From Aminobacter sp039907765 (GTDB lineage: Bacteria; Pseudomonadota; Alphaproteobacteria; Rhizobiales; Rhizobiaceae), in contig NZ_JARDJI010000002.1 of NCBI RefSeq assembly GCF_039907765.1, positions 494,517 to 558,516 of the forward strand: a stretch of 64,000 nt of DNA, written 5' to 3'. Under the pieces are notes generated by a model. The model ran no database searches, was not told the origin of the DNA, and was given only the letters and a program-made list of their open reading frames with translations. Below are positions 27,574 to 36,936 of the stretch, piece after piece. The position numbers and the translations under genes were made by a program. Numbering within the stretch: the stretch's first letter is position 1; every line of letters begins with the position of its first letter.

Positions 27574-28935
27574 ATGCCTATCAACATTACCATGCCGGCC
27601 CTCTCGCCGACCATGGAAGAGGGCAACCTCGCAAAGTGGCTGGTCAAGGAAGGCGACAAGGTTTCGCCCGGCGACGTGATCGCCGAGATCGAGACCGACA
27701 AGGCGACGATGGAAGTGGAAGCCGTCGACGAGGGCACCGTTGCCAAGATCGTCGTTCCGGCCGGCACCGAAGGCGTCAAGGTCAACGCGCTGATCGCCAT
27801 TCTTGCCGGCGAAGGCGAGGATGCGTCCGCCGCCGCCAAGGGCGGCAACGGCGCACAGGCCGCGGCTCCCAAGGCTGAGGCGCCGAAGCCCGAGGCGGCT
27901 CCTGCCGCGGCACCTGCGCCGGTCGCAGCCGCACCGGCTGCGAAGCCGGCGGCCACCAACGGCGCTGCGGCCGCGAGCGAGGGCCGTACCTTTGCTTCGC
28001 CGCTCGCTCGCCGCATCGCCAAGGATGCCGGCGTCGACATCGGCGCGGTTGCAGGCACCGGCCCGCATGGCCGCGTCGTCAAGGCCGACGTCGAGGCTGC
28101 CATCGCCGGTGGCGGCGCCAAGGCGGCGCCCTCCGCGAAGGCGCCGGCCGCCGCTCCGGCTGCCGCCGCACCCGCTGCCAGGGGCATGTCGGACGACCAG
28201 GTGCTCAAGCTGTTCGAAGAGAGCAGCTACGAACTCGTCCCGCACGACAACATGCGCAAGACCATCGCGCGCCGTCTGGTCGAGGCGAAGAGCACCATTC
28301 CGCACTTCTACCTCACGCTCGACTGCGACATCGACGCGCTGCTGGCGCTCCGTGCCCAGCTCAACGCCGCCGCACCGGCCGTCAAGACCGAAAAGGGCGA
28401 GGTTCCGGCCTACAAGCTCTCGGTCAACGACATGGTCATCAAGGCGATGGCGCTGGCGCTCAAGGCCGTGCCCGATGCCAACGTGTCGTGGACCGACCAG
28501 GCCATGGTCAAGCACAAGCACGCCGACGTCGGCGTCGCCGTGTCGATCCCGGGCGGGCTGATCACCCCGATCATCCGCCAGGCCGACATCAAGACGCTGT
28601 CGGCCATTTCCAATGAAATGAAGGATCTTGCCGGCAGGGCCCGCAACCGCAAGCTGAAGCCCGAGGAATACCAGGGCGGAACGACTGCGGTCTCAAACCT
28701 CGGCATGTTCGGCATCAAGGACTTCTCCGCCGTCATCAACCCGCCGCATGCCACCATCCTGGCGGTCGGCGCGGGTGAGGAGCGTGCTGTCGTCCGCAAC
28801 GGCGAGATCAAGATCGCCAACATGATGTCGGTCACGCTGTCCACCGATCACCGCGCCGTCGATGGCGCGCTCGGCGCCGAACTGCTCGCCGCCTTCAAGC
28901 GCTACATCGAAAACCCGATGGGCATGCTGGTGTAA
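27574..28935 (+). CDS. pdhC: dihydrolipoamide acetyltransferase (PDH E2)
   Basis: Core of the pyruvate dehydrogenase complex; passes the acetyl group from lipoyl-lysine to CoA. The 453-residue protein has one lipoyl domain (1-80, Lys in ETDKATMEV), an Ala/Pro linker, a peripheral subunit-binding domain (about 143-180, SPLARRIAKDAGVDIGAV), a second linker, and the catalytic domain ending with the active-site STDHRAVDGALGAELL. It also binds E1 and LpdA. Start 2 bases after the small membrane protein's stop. Confidence 0.97.
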   Translation: MPINITMPALSPTMEEGNLAKWLVKEGDKVSPGDVIAEIETDKATMEVEAVDEGTVAKIVVPAGTEGVKVNALIAILAGEGEDASAAAKGGNGAQAAAPKAEAPKPEAAPAAAPAPVAAAPAAKPAATNGAAAASEGRTFASPLARRIAKDAGVDIGAVAGTGPHGRVVKADVEAAIAGGGAKAAPSAKAPAAAPAAAAPAARGMSDDQVLKLFEESSYELVPHDNMRKTIARRLVEAKSTIPHFYLTLDCDIDALLALRAQLNAAAPAVKTEKGEVPAYKLSVNDMVIKAMALALKAVPDANVSWTDQAMVKHKHADVGVAVSIPGGLITPIIRQADIKTLSAISNEMKDLAGRARNRKLKPEEYQGGTTAVSNLGMFGIKDFSAVINPPHATILAVGAGEERAVVRNGEIKIANMMSVTLSTDHRAVDGALGAELLAAFKRYIENPMGMLV

Positions 28936-28942
28936 GGCATTC

Positions 28943-28966
28943 GCCCTCCTCGTCCGCGGGGAGGGC
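28943..28966 (+). terminator. hairpin after pdhC
   Basis: GCCCTCC pairs with GGAGGGC across a 10-base loop, 8 bp after the pdhC stop. There is no T-run, so at most it attenuates transcription into the esterase and lpdA. The C/G-rich sequence around it resembles the short dispersed repeats at 46.3 and 55.3 kb. Confidence 0.35.
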
Positions 28967-29010
28967 ATTCGCCTTCAGCGGCAGAGGGGGCAGCGACCGA
29001 GGACCCTTTC

Positions 29011-29649
29011 ATGAAAACCGTTCTTTGCTACGGCGACTCGCTGACCTGGGGCTATGACGCCGCCGGCCCCGGCCGTCACGCCTTCGAGGACCGCTGGCCA
29101 AGCGTCCTGCAGGCGGAACTGGGCAAGGGCGTCCAGGTCATCGCCGAGGGGCTGAACGGGCGCACCACCGCCTTCGACGACCATCTTGCCGGCACGGACC
29201 GCAACGGCGCGCGCGCCTTGCCGACCATCCTCGGCACCCACACACCGCTCGACCTCGTCGTCATCATGCTCGGCGCCAACGATATGAAGCCGTGGATCCA
29301 CGGCAATCCGCTGGCCGCCAAGCAGGGCATGGCGCGGCTGGTGTCCATCGTCCGCAACTACGACCACGGCATGGACTATACGGCACCCGAAATCCTGCTG
29401 GTTTCGCCCCCCGCGGTCAGCCGTACCGACAATGCCGAGTTCAAGGACATGTTCGCCGGCGGCGACAAGGCCTCGCACAAGCTCGCGCCGCTCTATGCGC
29501 AGCTTGCCGACGAGGTCGGCTGCGGTTTCTTCGATGCCGGCTCGGCGGCCGTCACCACGCCGCTCGACGGGGTGCATCTCGACGCTGAAAACACACGGAA
29601 AATAGGCCATGCGCTCGCGCCCATCGTGCGCGTGATGCTGGAACTCTAG
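29011..29649 (+). CDS. SGNH/GDSL-family arylesterase/acyltransferase
   Basis: A 212-residue SGNH hydrolase with all four blocks: the nucleophile Ser in CYGDSLTWGY, Gly in EGLNGRTT, Asn in MLGANDMK, and the Asp-His pair in PLDGVHLDAEN. Overall it resembles the Mycobacterium smegmatis acyltransferase MsAcT and rhizobial arylesterases. No signal peptide, so cytoplasmic. It is inserted between pdhC and lpdA on the same strand. It might act on thioesters or short-chain esters; the substrate is unknown. Confidence 0.88.
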   Translation: MKTVLCYGDSLTWGYDAAGPGRHAFEDRWPSVLQAELGKGVQVIAEGLNGRTTAFDDHLAGTDRNGARALPTILGTHTPLDLVVIMLGANDMKPWIHGNPLAAKQGMARLVSIVRNYDHGMDYTAPEILLVSPPAVSRTDNAEFKDMFAGGDKASHKLAPLYAQLADEVGCGFFDAGSAAVTTPLDGVHLDAENTRKIGHALAPIVRVMLEL

Positions 29650-29664
29650 GACTGGAGAAACGCC

Positions 29665-31110
29665 TTGGCTGAGAACTACGACGTCATCATCATCGGCTCC
29701 GGCCCCGGCGGTTATGTCACCGCGGTCCGCGCCGCCCAGCTCGGCTTCAAGACCGCGATCGTCGAGCGCGAACATCTCGGCGGCATCTGCCTAAACTGGG
29801 GCTGCATCCCGACCAAGGCGCTGCTGCGTTCGGCCGAGATCAAGCACTATGCCGAGCACGCCAAGAACTACGGCCTCAAGATCGACGGCACCGTGACCGC
29901 CGACGTCAAGGCGGTGGTCGAGCGTTCGCGCGGCGTCTCCGCCCGCCTCAATGGCGGCGTCGGCTTCCTGATGAAGAAGAACAAGGTCGACGTTATCTGG
30001 GGCGAGGCCAAGCTCACCAAGCCGGGCGAGATCGTCGTCTCCAAGTCGTCGAAGAAGCCGATGGAGCCGCAGCATCCGGCGCCCAAGAACACCAAGGGCG
30101 AGGGCACCTACACCGCCAAGCACATCATCCTGGCCACCGGCGCGCGGCCGCGCGCGCTGCCGGGCATCGAGCCGGACGGCAAGCTGATCTGGACCTATTT
30201 CGAGGCCATGGTGCCGCAGGAGATGCCGAAGTCGCTGGTCGTCATGGGCTCGGGCGCCATCGGTATCGAATTCGCCAGCTTCTACCGCACCATGGGCGCA
30301 GAGGTGACCGTGGTTGAGCTCCTGCCGCAGGTCATGCCGGTCGAGGATGCCGAGGTCTCCACCTTCGCCAAGAAGCAGTTCGAGAAGCAGGGGATGAAGA
30401 TCATCCTCGACGCCAAGGTCACCAAGGTCGAGAAGGGCGCCAACTCGGTCACCGCCCATGTCGAGATGAAGGACGGCAAGGTCGAGAAGATCACCGCCGA
30501 CCGCCTGATCTCGGCCGTCGGCGTTCAGGGCAACATCGAGAATCTCGGCCTGGAAGTGCTCGGCGTGAAGACCGACCGCGGCTGCGTGGTGGTCGACGGC
30601 TACGGCCGCACCAACGTGCCGGGCGTCTACGCCATCGGCGACGTCGCCGGCCCGCCCATGCTCGCCCACAAGGCCGAGCACGAGGGCGTCATCTGCGTCG
30701 AGAAGATCGCCGGCCTGCCGGGCGTGCACGCGCTCGACAAGTCGAAGATCCCGGGCTGCACCTACTGCAACCCGCAGGTCGCCTCCGTCGGCCTCACCGA
30801 GGCCAAGGCCAAGGAAGCCGGCCATGACATCCGCGTCGGCCGCTTCCAGTTCGGCGCCAACGGCAAGGCCATCGCGCTCGGCGAGGACCAGGGTTTCATC
30901 AAGACCATCTTCGACAAGAAGACCGGCCAGCTGCTCGGCGCCCACATGATCGGCGCCGAGGTCACCGAGCTGATCCAGGGCTTCGTTGTCGCCATGAACC
31001 TGGAGACGACCGAGGAAGAGCTGATGCACTCGGTCTTCCCGCACCCGACGCTGTCGGAAATGATGAAGGAAAGCGTGCTCGACGCCTACGGGCGTGCGCT
31101 CAACGCATAG
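29665..31110 (+). CDS. lpdA: dihydrolipoamide dehydrogenase (E3)
   Basis: Reoxidises dihydrolipoamide with NAD+ in the PDH complex and probably others. 481 residues, starting at a TTG codon preceded by CTGGAGA; no ATG fits the conserved N-terminus (AENYDVIIIGSGPGGY). The redox-active disulfide is Cys42/Cys47 in GGICLNWGCIPTKALL; the NAD-binding and dimerisation domains are complete, ending with the His-Pro of the active site (FPHPTLSEMM). A Lys/Pro-rich insertion sits at about residues 127-147. It follows the esterase by 15 bases. Confidence 0.96.
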   Translation: MAENYDVIIIGSGPGGYVTAVRAAQLGFKTAIVEREHLGGICLNWGCIPTKALLRSAEIKHYAEHAKNYGLKIDGTVTADVKAVVERSRGVSARLNGGVGFLMKKNKVDVIWGEAKLTKPGEIVVSKSSKKPMEPQHPAPKNTKGEGTYTAKHIILATGARPRALPGIEPDGKLIWTYFEAMVPQEMPKSLVVMGSGAIGIEFASFYRTMGAEVTVVELLPQVMPVEDAEVSTFAKKQFEKQGMKIILDAKVTKVEKGANSVTAHVEMKDGKVEKITADRLISAVGVQGNIENLGLEVLGVKTDRGCVVVDGYGRTNVPGVYAIGDVAGPPMLAHKAEHEGVICVEKIAGLPGVHALDKSKIPGCTYCNPQVASVGLTEAKAKEAGHDIRVGRFQFGANGKAIALGEDQGFIKTIFDKKTGQLLGAHMIGAEVTELIQGFVVAMNLETTEEELMHSVFPHPTLSEMMKESVLDAYGRALNA

Positions 31111-31207
31111 CGGCCAGGCGCCGGCGCGCCTTTCGCGGCGCGCCGGTTGGCACTATATGCTGGGCTGCGTGTCTGTGGGCCGGGCGAGACCTGGCCGGAG
31201 AGGAGCG

Positions 31208-31492
31208 ATGGAGCCAAGCTACGGAATTCTCGGCATGCCCGGTGTCGGGTTCTTCGGCATGCTGCTCATCGGCTTCCTGGCCGGCTATGTCGCCGAACGC
31301 ACCATGAACCGCGACCACGGCTTCCTCACCAACATGCTGGTGGGCGTTGCCGGATCATTTGTCGGCGGCACACTGGCGGGGCTGCTCGGCATCAATTATT
31401 ACGGGTTCGCGGGCAACCTCATCGTCGCCATCGCCGGCGCGATACTGCTGCTCTGGATTTTCGGCCGCTCGCAACCGCCGCGGCCTCAGTAG
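31208..31492 (+). CDS. GlsB/YeaQ/YmgE-family membrane protein
   Basis: A 94-residue inner-membrane protein of the transglycosylase-associated (GlsB/YeaQ) family, often stress-induced but without a known activity. Three transmembrane segments are visible (GVGFFGMLLIGFLAGYVAE; LTNMLVGVAGSFVGGTLAG; AGNLIVAIAGAILLLWIFG) with the usual Gly pattern. The GGAGAGGAG ribosome site fixes the start at MEPSYG. It lies between lpdA and lipA, with 10 bases to lipA, so is probably cotranscribed. Confidence 0.85.
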   Translation: MEPSYGILGMPGVGFFGMLLIGFLAGYVAERTMNRDHGFLTNMLVGVAGSFVGGTLAGLLGINYYGFAGNLIVAIAGAILLLWIFGRSQPPRPQ

Positions 31493-31501
31493 GAAGAACC
31501 G

Positions 31502-32464
31502 ATGGTCACTGTGCTCGATCTCAAAGACCGTCCGCGCGCGCGGCACCCCGAAAAGGCCCACCGGCCCGACCAGGAGGTTCTGCGCAAGCCCGACTGGATC
31601 CGCGTCAAGGCGCCGGTCTCGCGCGGCTACCAGGAAACGCGCGAGATCGTGAAGTCGCACAAGCTGGTCACTGTGTGCGAGGAGGCCGGCTGCCCCAACA
31701 TCGGCGAGTGCTGGGAAAAGAAGCACGCCACCTTCATGATCATGGGCGAGATCTGCACCCGCGCCTGCGCCTTCTGCAACGTCGCCACCGGTATCCCGAC
31801 CGCGCTCGATCCCAACGAGCCGGAGAGCGTCGCCAAGGCCGTCGCCCAGATGGGCCTGACACATGTCGTCATCACCTCGGTCGACCGCGACGATCTCGCC
31901 GACGGCGGCGCCCGGCATTTCGCCGACGTGATCCACGCTATCCGCCGGCTGACGCCGCAGACGACCATCGAGATCCTGACGCCAGACTTCCTGCGCAAGG
32001 AGGGCGCGCTCGAGATCGTCGTCGCCGCCAAGCCGGACGTCTTCAACCACAATCTCGAAACCGTGCCGTCGAACTACCTGACTGTTCGTCCCGGCGCGCG
32101 CTATTTCCATTCGATCCGCCTCCTGCAGCGGGTCAAGGAGTTCGATCCGTCGATCTTCACCAAGTCCGGCATCATGGTCGGCCTCGGCGAGGAGCGGAAC
32201 GAGGTGCTGCAGCTGATGGACGACCTGCGCACGGCCAATGTCGACTTCATGACCATCGGCCAGTACCTGCAGCCGTCGAAGAAGCATCATCCGGTCAAGA
32301 AGTTCGTCACCCCGGAAGAATTCGAATCCTACGCCACCATCGGCAGGACCAAGGGCTTCCTGCTCGTGGCGTCCAGCCCGCTGACGCGCTCGTCGCACCA
32401 TGCCGGCGACGACTTCGCCAAGCTGCGCGCCGCGCGCGAGGCGATGCTGGCGAAGCGGGCCTGA
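31502..32464 (+). CDS. lipA: lipoyl synthase
   Basis: Radical-SAM enzyme that inserts two sulfur atoms into octanoyl groups on lipoyl domains, here most directly those of PdhB and PdhC. The 320-residue protein shows the auxiliary cluster CEEAGCPNIGEC (CX4CX5C) and the radical-SAM cluster CTRACAFCNV (CX3CX2C). The C-terminal VASSPLTRSSHHAG contains the conserved serine ligand region. It follows the PDH operon in the same direction, a common rhizobial order. LipB is not in the window. Confidence 0.96.
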   Translation: MVTVLDLKDRPRARHPEKAHRPDQEVLRKPDWIRVKAPVSRGYQETREIVKSHKLVTVCEEAGCPNIGECWEKKHATFMIMGEICTRACAFCNVATGIPTALDPNEPESVAKAVAQMGLTHVVITSVDRDDLADGGARHFADVIHAIRRLTPQTTIEILTPDFLRKEGALEIVVAAKPDVFNHNLETVPSNYLTVRPGARYFHSIRLLQRVKEFDPSIFTKSGIMVGLGEERNEVLQLMDDLRTANVDFMTIGQYLQPSKKHHPVKKFVTPEEFESYATIGRTKGFLLVASSPLTRSSHHAGDDFAKLRAAREAMLAKRA

Positions 32465-32477
32465 CGTTCGCCAGCGG

Positions 32478-32930
32478 ATGCCGAAGTTCGAGACCACGCG
32501 CCACGTCGGCCACTCGCCGGACGAGATGTTCGCCCTCGTGGCCGATATCGAGAAATATCCCGAGTTCCTACCCTTGTGCGAGGCGCTCAACGTGCGCACC
32601 CGCCGCGAGCGCGACGGCCGCGAAGTCCTCGTGGCCGACATGACCGTGGGCTACAAGGCGATCCGCGAGACCTTCACGACCCAGGTGCTGCTGACGCCGA
32701 CCGAACACACCATCGACGTCAAATATCTCGACGGGCCGTTCCGCTACCTCACCAACGAGTGGAAATTCGTCGGCGCGCCCGGCGGCGGTTCGGAAGTCGA
32801 GTTCTTCATCGACTACGAGTTCAAGAGCCGCATCCTCGGCGCGCTGATGGGCACGATGTTCGACCGCGCCTTCCGCATGTTCGCGGAAGCCTTCGAGAAG
32901 CGTGCGGACGCGATCTACGGGGCCGCGTAG
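32478..32930 (+). CDS. COQ10/RatA-like START-domain protein
   Basis: A 150-residue polyketide-cyclase/START-fold protein of the COQ10/RatA family (PKFETTRHVGHSPDEMFALV). In alphaproteobacteria it is usually taken to bind ubiquinone or its precursors; the E. coli relative RatA was described as a ribosome-associated toxin, so a toxin name would be unjustified here. Start 13 bases after lipA. Its last 16 bases overlap the end of the convergent pncC gene. Confidence 0.85.
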   Translation: MPKFETTRHVGHSPDEMFALVADIEKYPEFLPLCEALNVRTRRERDGREVLVADMTVGYKAIRETFTTQVLLTPTEHTIDVKYLDGPFRYLTNEWKFVGAPGGGSEVEFFIDYEFKSRILGALMGTMFDRAFRMFAEAFEKRADAIYGAA

Positions 32931-33421
32931 CCGGCCTGGCCCGTAGCCTTCAACCCCAGCCCCAGCGCCGTCCTCACCGTTTCGTGGCGGATGAAGTCGC
33001 GGCCCTTGTCGTCGAACAGGCGGAACTCGGCCTCCGCCGGCATGCCCTTTCGGGCAACTCCGAACCAGACGAGGCCGACCGGCTTTTCGGCCGAGCCGCC
33101 GCCCGGGCCGGCAATGCCGGTGACGGCGAGCGCGAGGCTTGCGCGCGAATGGGCGAGAGCGCCGGCGGCCATCTCGAGCGCCGTTTCGCGCGAGACCGCT
33201 CCGTGCGCCTTGAGCGTCGCCTCGGAGACGCCGATCATCTCCATCTTCGCTTCGTTGGAATAGGTGACGAAGCCGCGGTCGACCACGGCCGACGAGCCGG
33301 CGATGTCGGTCAGGGCCGCGACAATCATGCCGCCCGTGCAGCTCTCGGCGGTCGCGATCATCAGGCCGCGCGCCTCGCAGGCTTCGAGCAGGGCGGCGGC
33401 AAGCGCGCTGGTGTCGCTCAT
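32915..33421 (-). CDS. pncC: CinA C-terminal family nicotinamide-nucleotide amidase
   Basis: Deamidates nicotinamide mononucleotide in pyridine nucleotide recycling. The 168-residue protein is the stand-alone CinA C-terminal domain, with MIATAESCTGGM and VTGIAGPGGGSAEKPVGLV. Start is at the ATGA overlap with the end of ispDF. The longer open frame to 33847 only shadows ispDF. The gene converges on and overlaps the COQ10-like gene, leaving no room for a terminator between them. Confidence 0.9.
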   Translation of the reverse strand: MSDTSALAAALLEACEARGLMIATAESCTGGMIVAALTDIAGSSAVVDRGFVTYSNEAKMEMIGVSEATLKAHGAVSRETALEMAAGALAHSRASLALAVTGIAGPGGGSAEKPVGLVWFGVARKGMPAEAEFRLFDDKGRDFIRHETVRTALGLGLKATGQAGYAAP

Positions 33422-34641
33422 TCCGGCAGCTCGCCCGGATAGACCACGCTTGCCGTGGCGATCGCCGCGATGCCTTCCTCGCGGCCGACGAAGCCCAGCT
33501 TCTCGTTGGTCGTGGCCTTGATCGAGATGCGCTCGGGCGCGATGTGCAGCATATCGGAGAGCTCGGCCGTCATCGCCGCCCGGTGCGGTCCGACGCGCGG
33601 CGCCTCGCAGATCAGCGTGATGTCGGCATTGGCGATGCGGCCGCCGCGCGAGCGCACGATGGCCGCCGCATGCTCGACGAACAGGCGCGAGGCCGCCCCC
33701 TTCCACTGCGGATCGGAAGGCGGGAAATGCGTGCCGATGTCGCCGGCGCCGCAGGTGGCGAGCAGCGCGTCGGTCAGCGCGTGCAGGCCGACATCGGCGT
33801 CGGAGTGGCCGTTGAGCTTCTTCGAATGCGGGATATTCACGCCGCACAGGGTGACGTGGTCGCCGGCCTCGAAGGAGTGCACGTCATAGCCGTTGCCGGT
33901 GCGGACGTCGGGAAAATGCGGCATCTGGCCGGAAAGGCGCTGGTCGGCCATGGTGATGTCCCGTGCCCAGGTGAGTTTGACGTTGTCGGGCGAGCCGAGC
34001 ACCAGCCGGACGGGAATGCCTGCCCATTCCGCGATGGCGGCATCGTCGGTGAAGTCGCTGCGCCCGGCCGCGAAGGCGCGCTGGTGCGCGGCAAAGATCG
34101 GCACGAACGGAAAACCCTGCGGCGTCTGCGCCGAATGAAGGCCGGCGCGCGGCACCGTCTCCGCCACGGTGCGGTCGAAGGCTTCCTTCTTCAGCGTGTC
34201 GGAAACGGGCAGCGACGGCAGCGAGCCGTGCTTGTCGTCGATGCCGGCGATCGTCCTGTCGATGACCTCGGCGCCGACGAAGGGCCGGACCCCGTCATGG
34301 ATCAGGACCGCGGCGGGGGCCGCGTCCTTGATCGCGAGCAGGGCGAAGCGGGTCGAATCCTGCCGCGTCGCGCCGCCGACGACAGTCGTGACGCGGGCGG
34401 CGTATTCTCCCGCGGCCACGGCGAAAAGTTCGGCGTCGTCGGCATGGATGGCGACCGCCACCGGGCCGATCCGCGGATGCTCGAGAAATGCCTTGAGCGT
34501 GTGCCAGATGACGGCCTTGCCGCCGATCCTGCGATATTGCTTGGGGCCGTCGGCCTGGCCGGCGCGCTCGCCGCGTCCGGCCGCGACGATGACGGCGGCG
34601 ACGTTTGGCTGGCGGCTTTTAGGCAAGGCTCTGTCGTTCAT
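33418..34641 (-). CDS. ispDF: bifunctional IspD-IspF enzyme
   Basis: Two steps of the MEP isoprenoid pathway in one chain: MEP cytidylyltransferase (about residues 1-235, VAAVIVAAGRGERAG; GVRPFVG) and ME-cPP synthase (about 245-407, GNGYDVHSFEAGD; IPHSKKLNGHSDADV with the metal-binding residues). 407 residues from MNDRALPKS; an in-frame ATG 8 codons upstream is also possible. The fusion is typical of Rhizobiales and some epsilonproteobacteria. Overlaps pncC by four bases. Confidence 0.95.
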   Translation of the reverse strand: MNDRALPKSRQPNVAAVIVAAGRGERAGQADGPKQYRRIGGKAVIWHTLKAFLEHPRIGPVAVAIHADDAELFAVAAGEYAARVTTVVGGATRQDSTRFALLAIKDAAPAAVLIHDGVRPFVGAEVIDRTIAGIDDKHGSLPSLPVSDTLKKEAFDRTVAETVPRAGLHSAQTPQGFPFVPIFAAHQRAFAAGRSDFTDDAAIAEWAGIPVRLVLGSPDNVKLTWARDITMADQRLSGQMPHFPDVRTGNGYDVHSFEAGDHVTLCGVNIPHSKKLNGHSDADVGLHALTDALLATCGAGDIGTHFPPSDPQWKGAASRLFVEHAAAIVRSRGGRIANADITLICEAPRVGPHRAAMTAELSDMLHIAPERISIKATTNEKLGFVGREEGIAAIATASVVYPGELPE

Positions 34642-34737
34642 GAGGTGAGGCTTAGTCGCGCGCATCGTAGAAGGCCAGAGGAATCCCGAAAGCGCCTCAT
34701 TCGGCTGTCATTTCGCAGTTGCACAATAGGGCGAACC

Positions 34738-34754
34738 TGTCTACTCATTGTGCA
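34738..34754. promoter_or_regulatory. NtrC-like operator upstream of dusB-ntrBC
   Basis: TGTCTACTCATTGTGCA has the 17-base spacing and GTGCA arm of NtrC sites and agrees at 13 of 17 positions with the site before glnII (50334-50350). A second half-site, TTGCACAAT (34719-34727), is the inverted copy of its right arm. Autoregulation of ntrBC by NtrC is known in rhizobia; the assignment here is by inference. Confidence 0.45.
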
Positions 34755-34781
34755 GAGGCGAATGATGCTTTGTTTTTGTGC

Positions 34782-35810
34782 ATGATTGATCTGGCGAAAC
34801 TCGGCGAACCGTTGTCGATCGGCGACGTGACGATCCGCAACCGCGTGTTCCTGGCGCCGATGTCGGGCGTGACCGACGAGGCGTTCCGCACGCGCGCCCA
34901 TGCACATGGCGCCGGCCTCGTCGTTTCCGAGATGGTCGCCAGCGGCGAGCTCGCCAAGGGGCGGGGCTCCAGCGGCTTCCGCATCCGCCATTCCGGCCTG
35001 CCGGTCCACATGGTGCAGCTTGCCGGACGCGAGGCCGCCCATATGGCCGAGGGCGCCCGCATCGCCGCCGGCGAAGGTGCCGATGTAATCGATATCAACA
35101 TGGGATGCCCGGCCAAGAAGGTGACCGGCGGCTATGCCGGCTCGGCGCTGATGCGCGATCTCGACTTCGCGCTGACGCTGATCGATGCGGTGGTCGGGGC
35201 GGTCGAGGTGCCGGTCACCGTCAAGATGCGGCTCGGCTGGGACGACGACGCACTTAACGCTCCGGAACTCGCCCGTCGCGCCGAACAGGCCGGCGTCAGG
35301 ATGGTGACCGTGCATGGCCGCACGCGCTGCCAGTTCTACCAGGGCAGGGCCGACTGGCGCGCGATCGCCCGCGTCAAGCAGGCAGTGAGCATTCCCGTGG
35401 TCGCCAATGGCGACGTCGCCACGCCCGAGGACGCGGCCGAAATTCTTTCGCAGTCGGGCGCCGATGCCGTGATGGCGGGGCGTTCGCATTATGGAGCGCC
35501 CTGGACGGCGGGCGCGATCGCCGCTGCCGCTCAAGGGGGGACGGCTGCCGGCGTGCCGGCGTCCGCAGCTGAATTGGCTGACTATGTCGTTGCCCATTAC
35601 GAAGACATGCTCGCGCTCTATGGCACCGAAAGCGGCCTGCGCCAGGCACGCAAGCACCTCGGCTGGTATCTCGAGCGACATACCCGCGACGTGTCGGACG
35701 ATCTGCGTCGCGGGGTGCTCACATCCTTCGAACCAAAACAGGTGATTTCGTCGTTGCGTGAAGCCCTTGCGTCGTTCGGTGGAAGTTTGCCCGAAAGGAA
35801 TGCGGCATGA
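34782..35810 (+). CDS. dusB: tRNA-dihydrouridine synthase B (NifR3)
   Basis: FMN enzyme that reduces uridines in the D-loop of tRNA. The 342-residue protein has the LAPMSGVTDEAFR start of the barrel, the catalytic Cys in INMGCPAKKVTGG, and the VHGRTRCQFYQG segment. The start MIDLAKLGEP is preferred; an in-frame ATG at 34719 would lie across the operator. Known historically as nifR3, it is the usual first gene of the ntrBC operon in rhizobia; the ntrB ATG overlaps its stop. Confidence 0.94.
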   Translation: MIDLAKLGEPLSIGDVTIRNRVFLAPMSGVTDEAFRTRAHAHGAGLVVSEMVASGELAKGRGSSGFRIRHSGLPVHMVQLAGREAAHMAEGARIAAGEGADVIDINMGCPAKKVTGGYAGSALMRDLDFALTLIDAVVGAVEVPVTVKMRLGWDDDALNAPELARRAEQAGVRMVTVHGRTRCQFYQGRADWRAIARVKQAVSIPVVANGDVATPEDAAEILSQSGADAVMAGRSHYGAPWTAGAIAAAAQGGTAAGVPASAAELADYVVAHYEDMLALYGTESGLRQARKHLGWYLERHTRDVSDDLRRGVLTSFEPKQVISSLREALASFGGSLPERNAA

Positions 35811-36936
35811 GCTCCAGCATGGTTCCGGCCGCCGCCGATGCCGCGCAGATCGTGCTCAACACGATCCGCCGCCCCGTCATCATGATCGGGCGCGACAACT
35901 TCATCACCTTCGCCAACGCCGACGCCGAGGACTTCTTCCGCTCCAGCGCCGCCGTGCTGGCGCGCAGCGAGCTGTCCCGCTTCGTCCCCTTCGGCAGCCC
36001 GATCCTGACGCTGGTCGAGCAGGTGCGCGAGCGCAACACGCCGGTCAACGAGTACCGCGTCGACGTCTCCTCGCCGCGCCTCGGCATCGAGAAGATGGTC
36101 GACATCTACGTGTCGCCGGTGCCGGAACTGCGGGGATCGGTGGTGCTGATGCTGCAGGAGCGCTCGGTGGCCGACAAGATCGACCGCCAGATGACGCACC
36201 GGGGTGCGGCGCGTTCGGTGACGGGCCTCGCCGCCATGCTGGCGCACGAGATCAAGAACCCGCTCTCGGGCATTCGCGGCGCGGCCCAGCTGCTCGAACT
36301 CTCCGCCTCCGACGAGGACCGGGCGCTGACGCGGCTGATCACCGACGAAACCGACCGCATCGTGGCCCTCGTCGACCGCATGGAGGTGTTTTCGGACGAG
36401 CGCCCGATCGACCGCTATCCGGTCAACATCCACGTCGTGCTCGACCATGTGAAGGCCATTGCCCGCAACGGTTTTGCCAACGGCATCAAGATATTGGAGG
36501 ATTACGACCCGTCGTTGCCTCCGGTCTATGCCAACCGCGACCAGCTGGTGCAGGTCTTCCTCAACCTGGTGAAGAACGCCGCCGAGGCCATCGGCCACCA
36601 GCCGGGCGGCGAGATCACGCTGTCTACCGCCTTCCGCTCCGGCATCCGCATGTCGATCCCCGGCACCCAGGACCGCGTGTCGCTGCCGCTCGAATTCTGC
36701 GTCCACGACAACGGGCCAGGCGTCTCCGAAGACATCCTGCCGATCCTGTTCGACCCCTTCATCACCACCAAGCCCAACGGCTCGGGCCTTGGTCTAGCGC
36801 TCGTCGCCAAGATCGTCGGCGACCATGGCGGGGTGATCGAATGCGATTCGACCCCGCGTGGCACCACCTTCCGCATCCTGTTGCCCGCCTGGAAGGAGTT
36901 GCAGGCGCCGGACGCCGACATCCAGGGAGATCACGC

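Noticed and set aside
32478..32930. Toxin of a toxin-antitoxin pair (RatA naming)
   Set aside because: The protein fits the COQ10/START family as well, has no antitoxin partner beside it and follows lipA; a ubiquinone-binding role is more likely.
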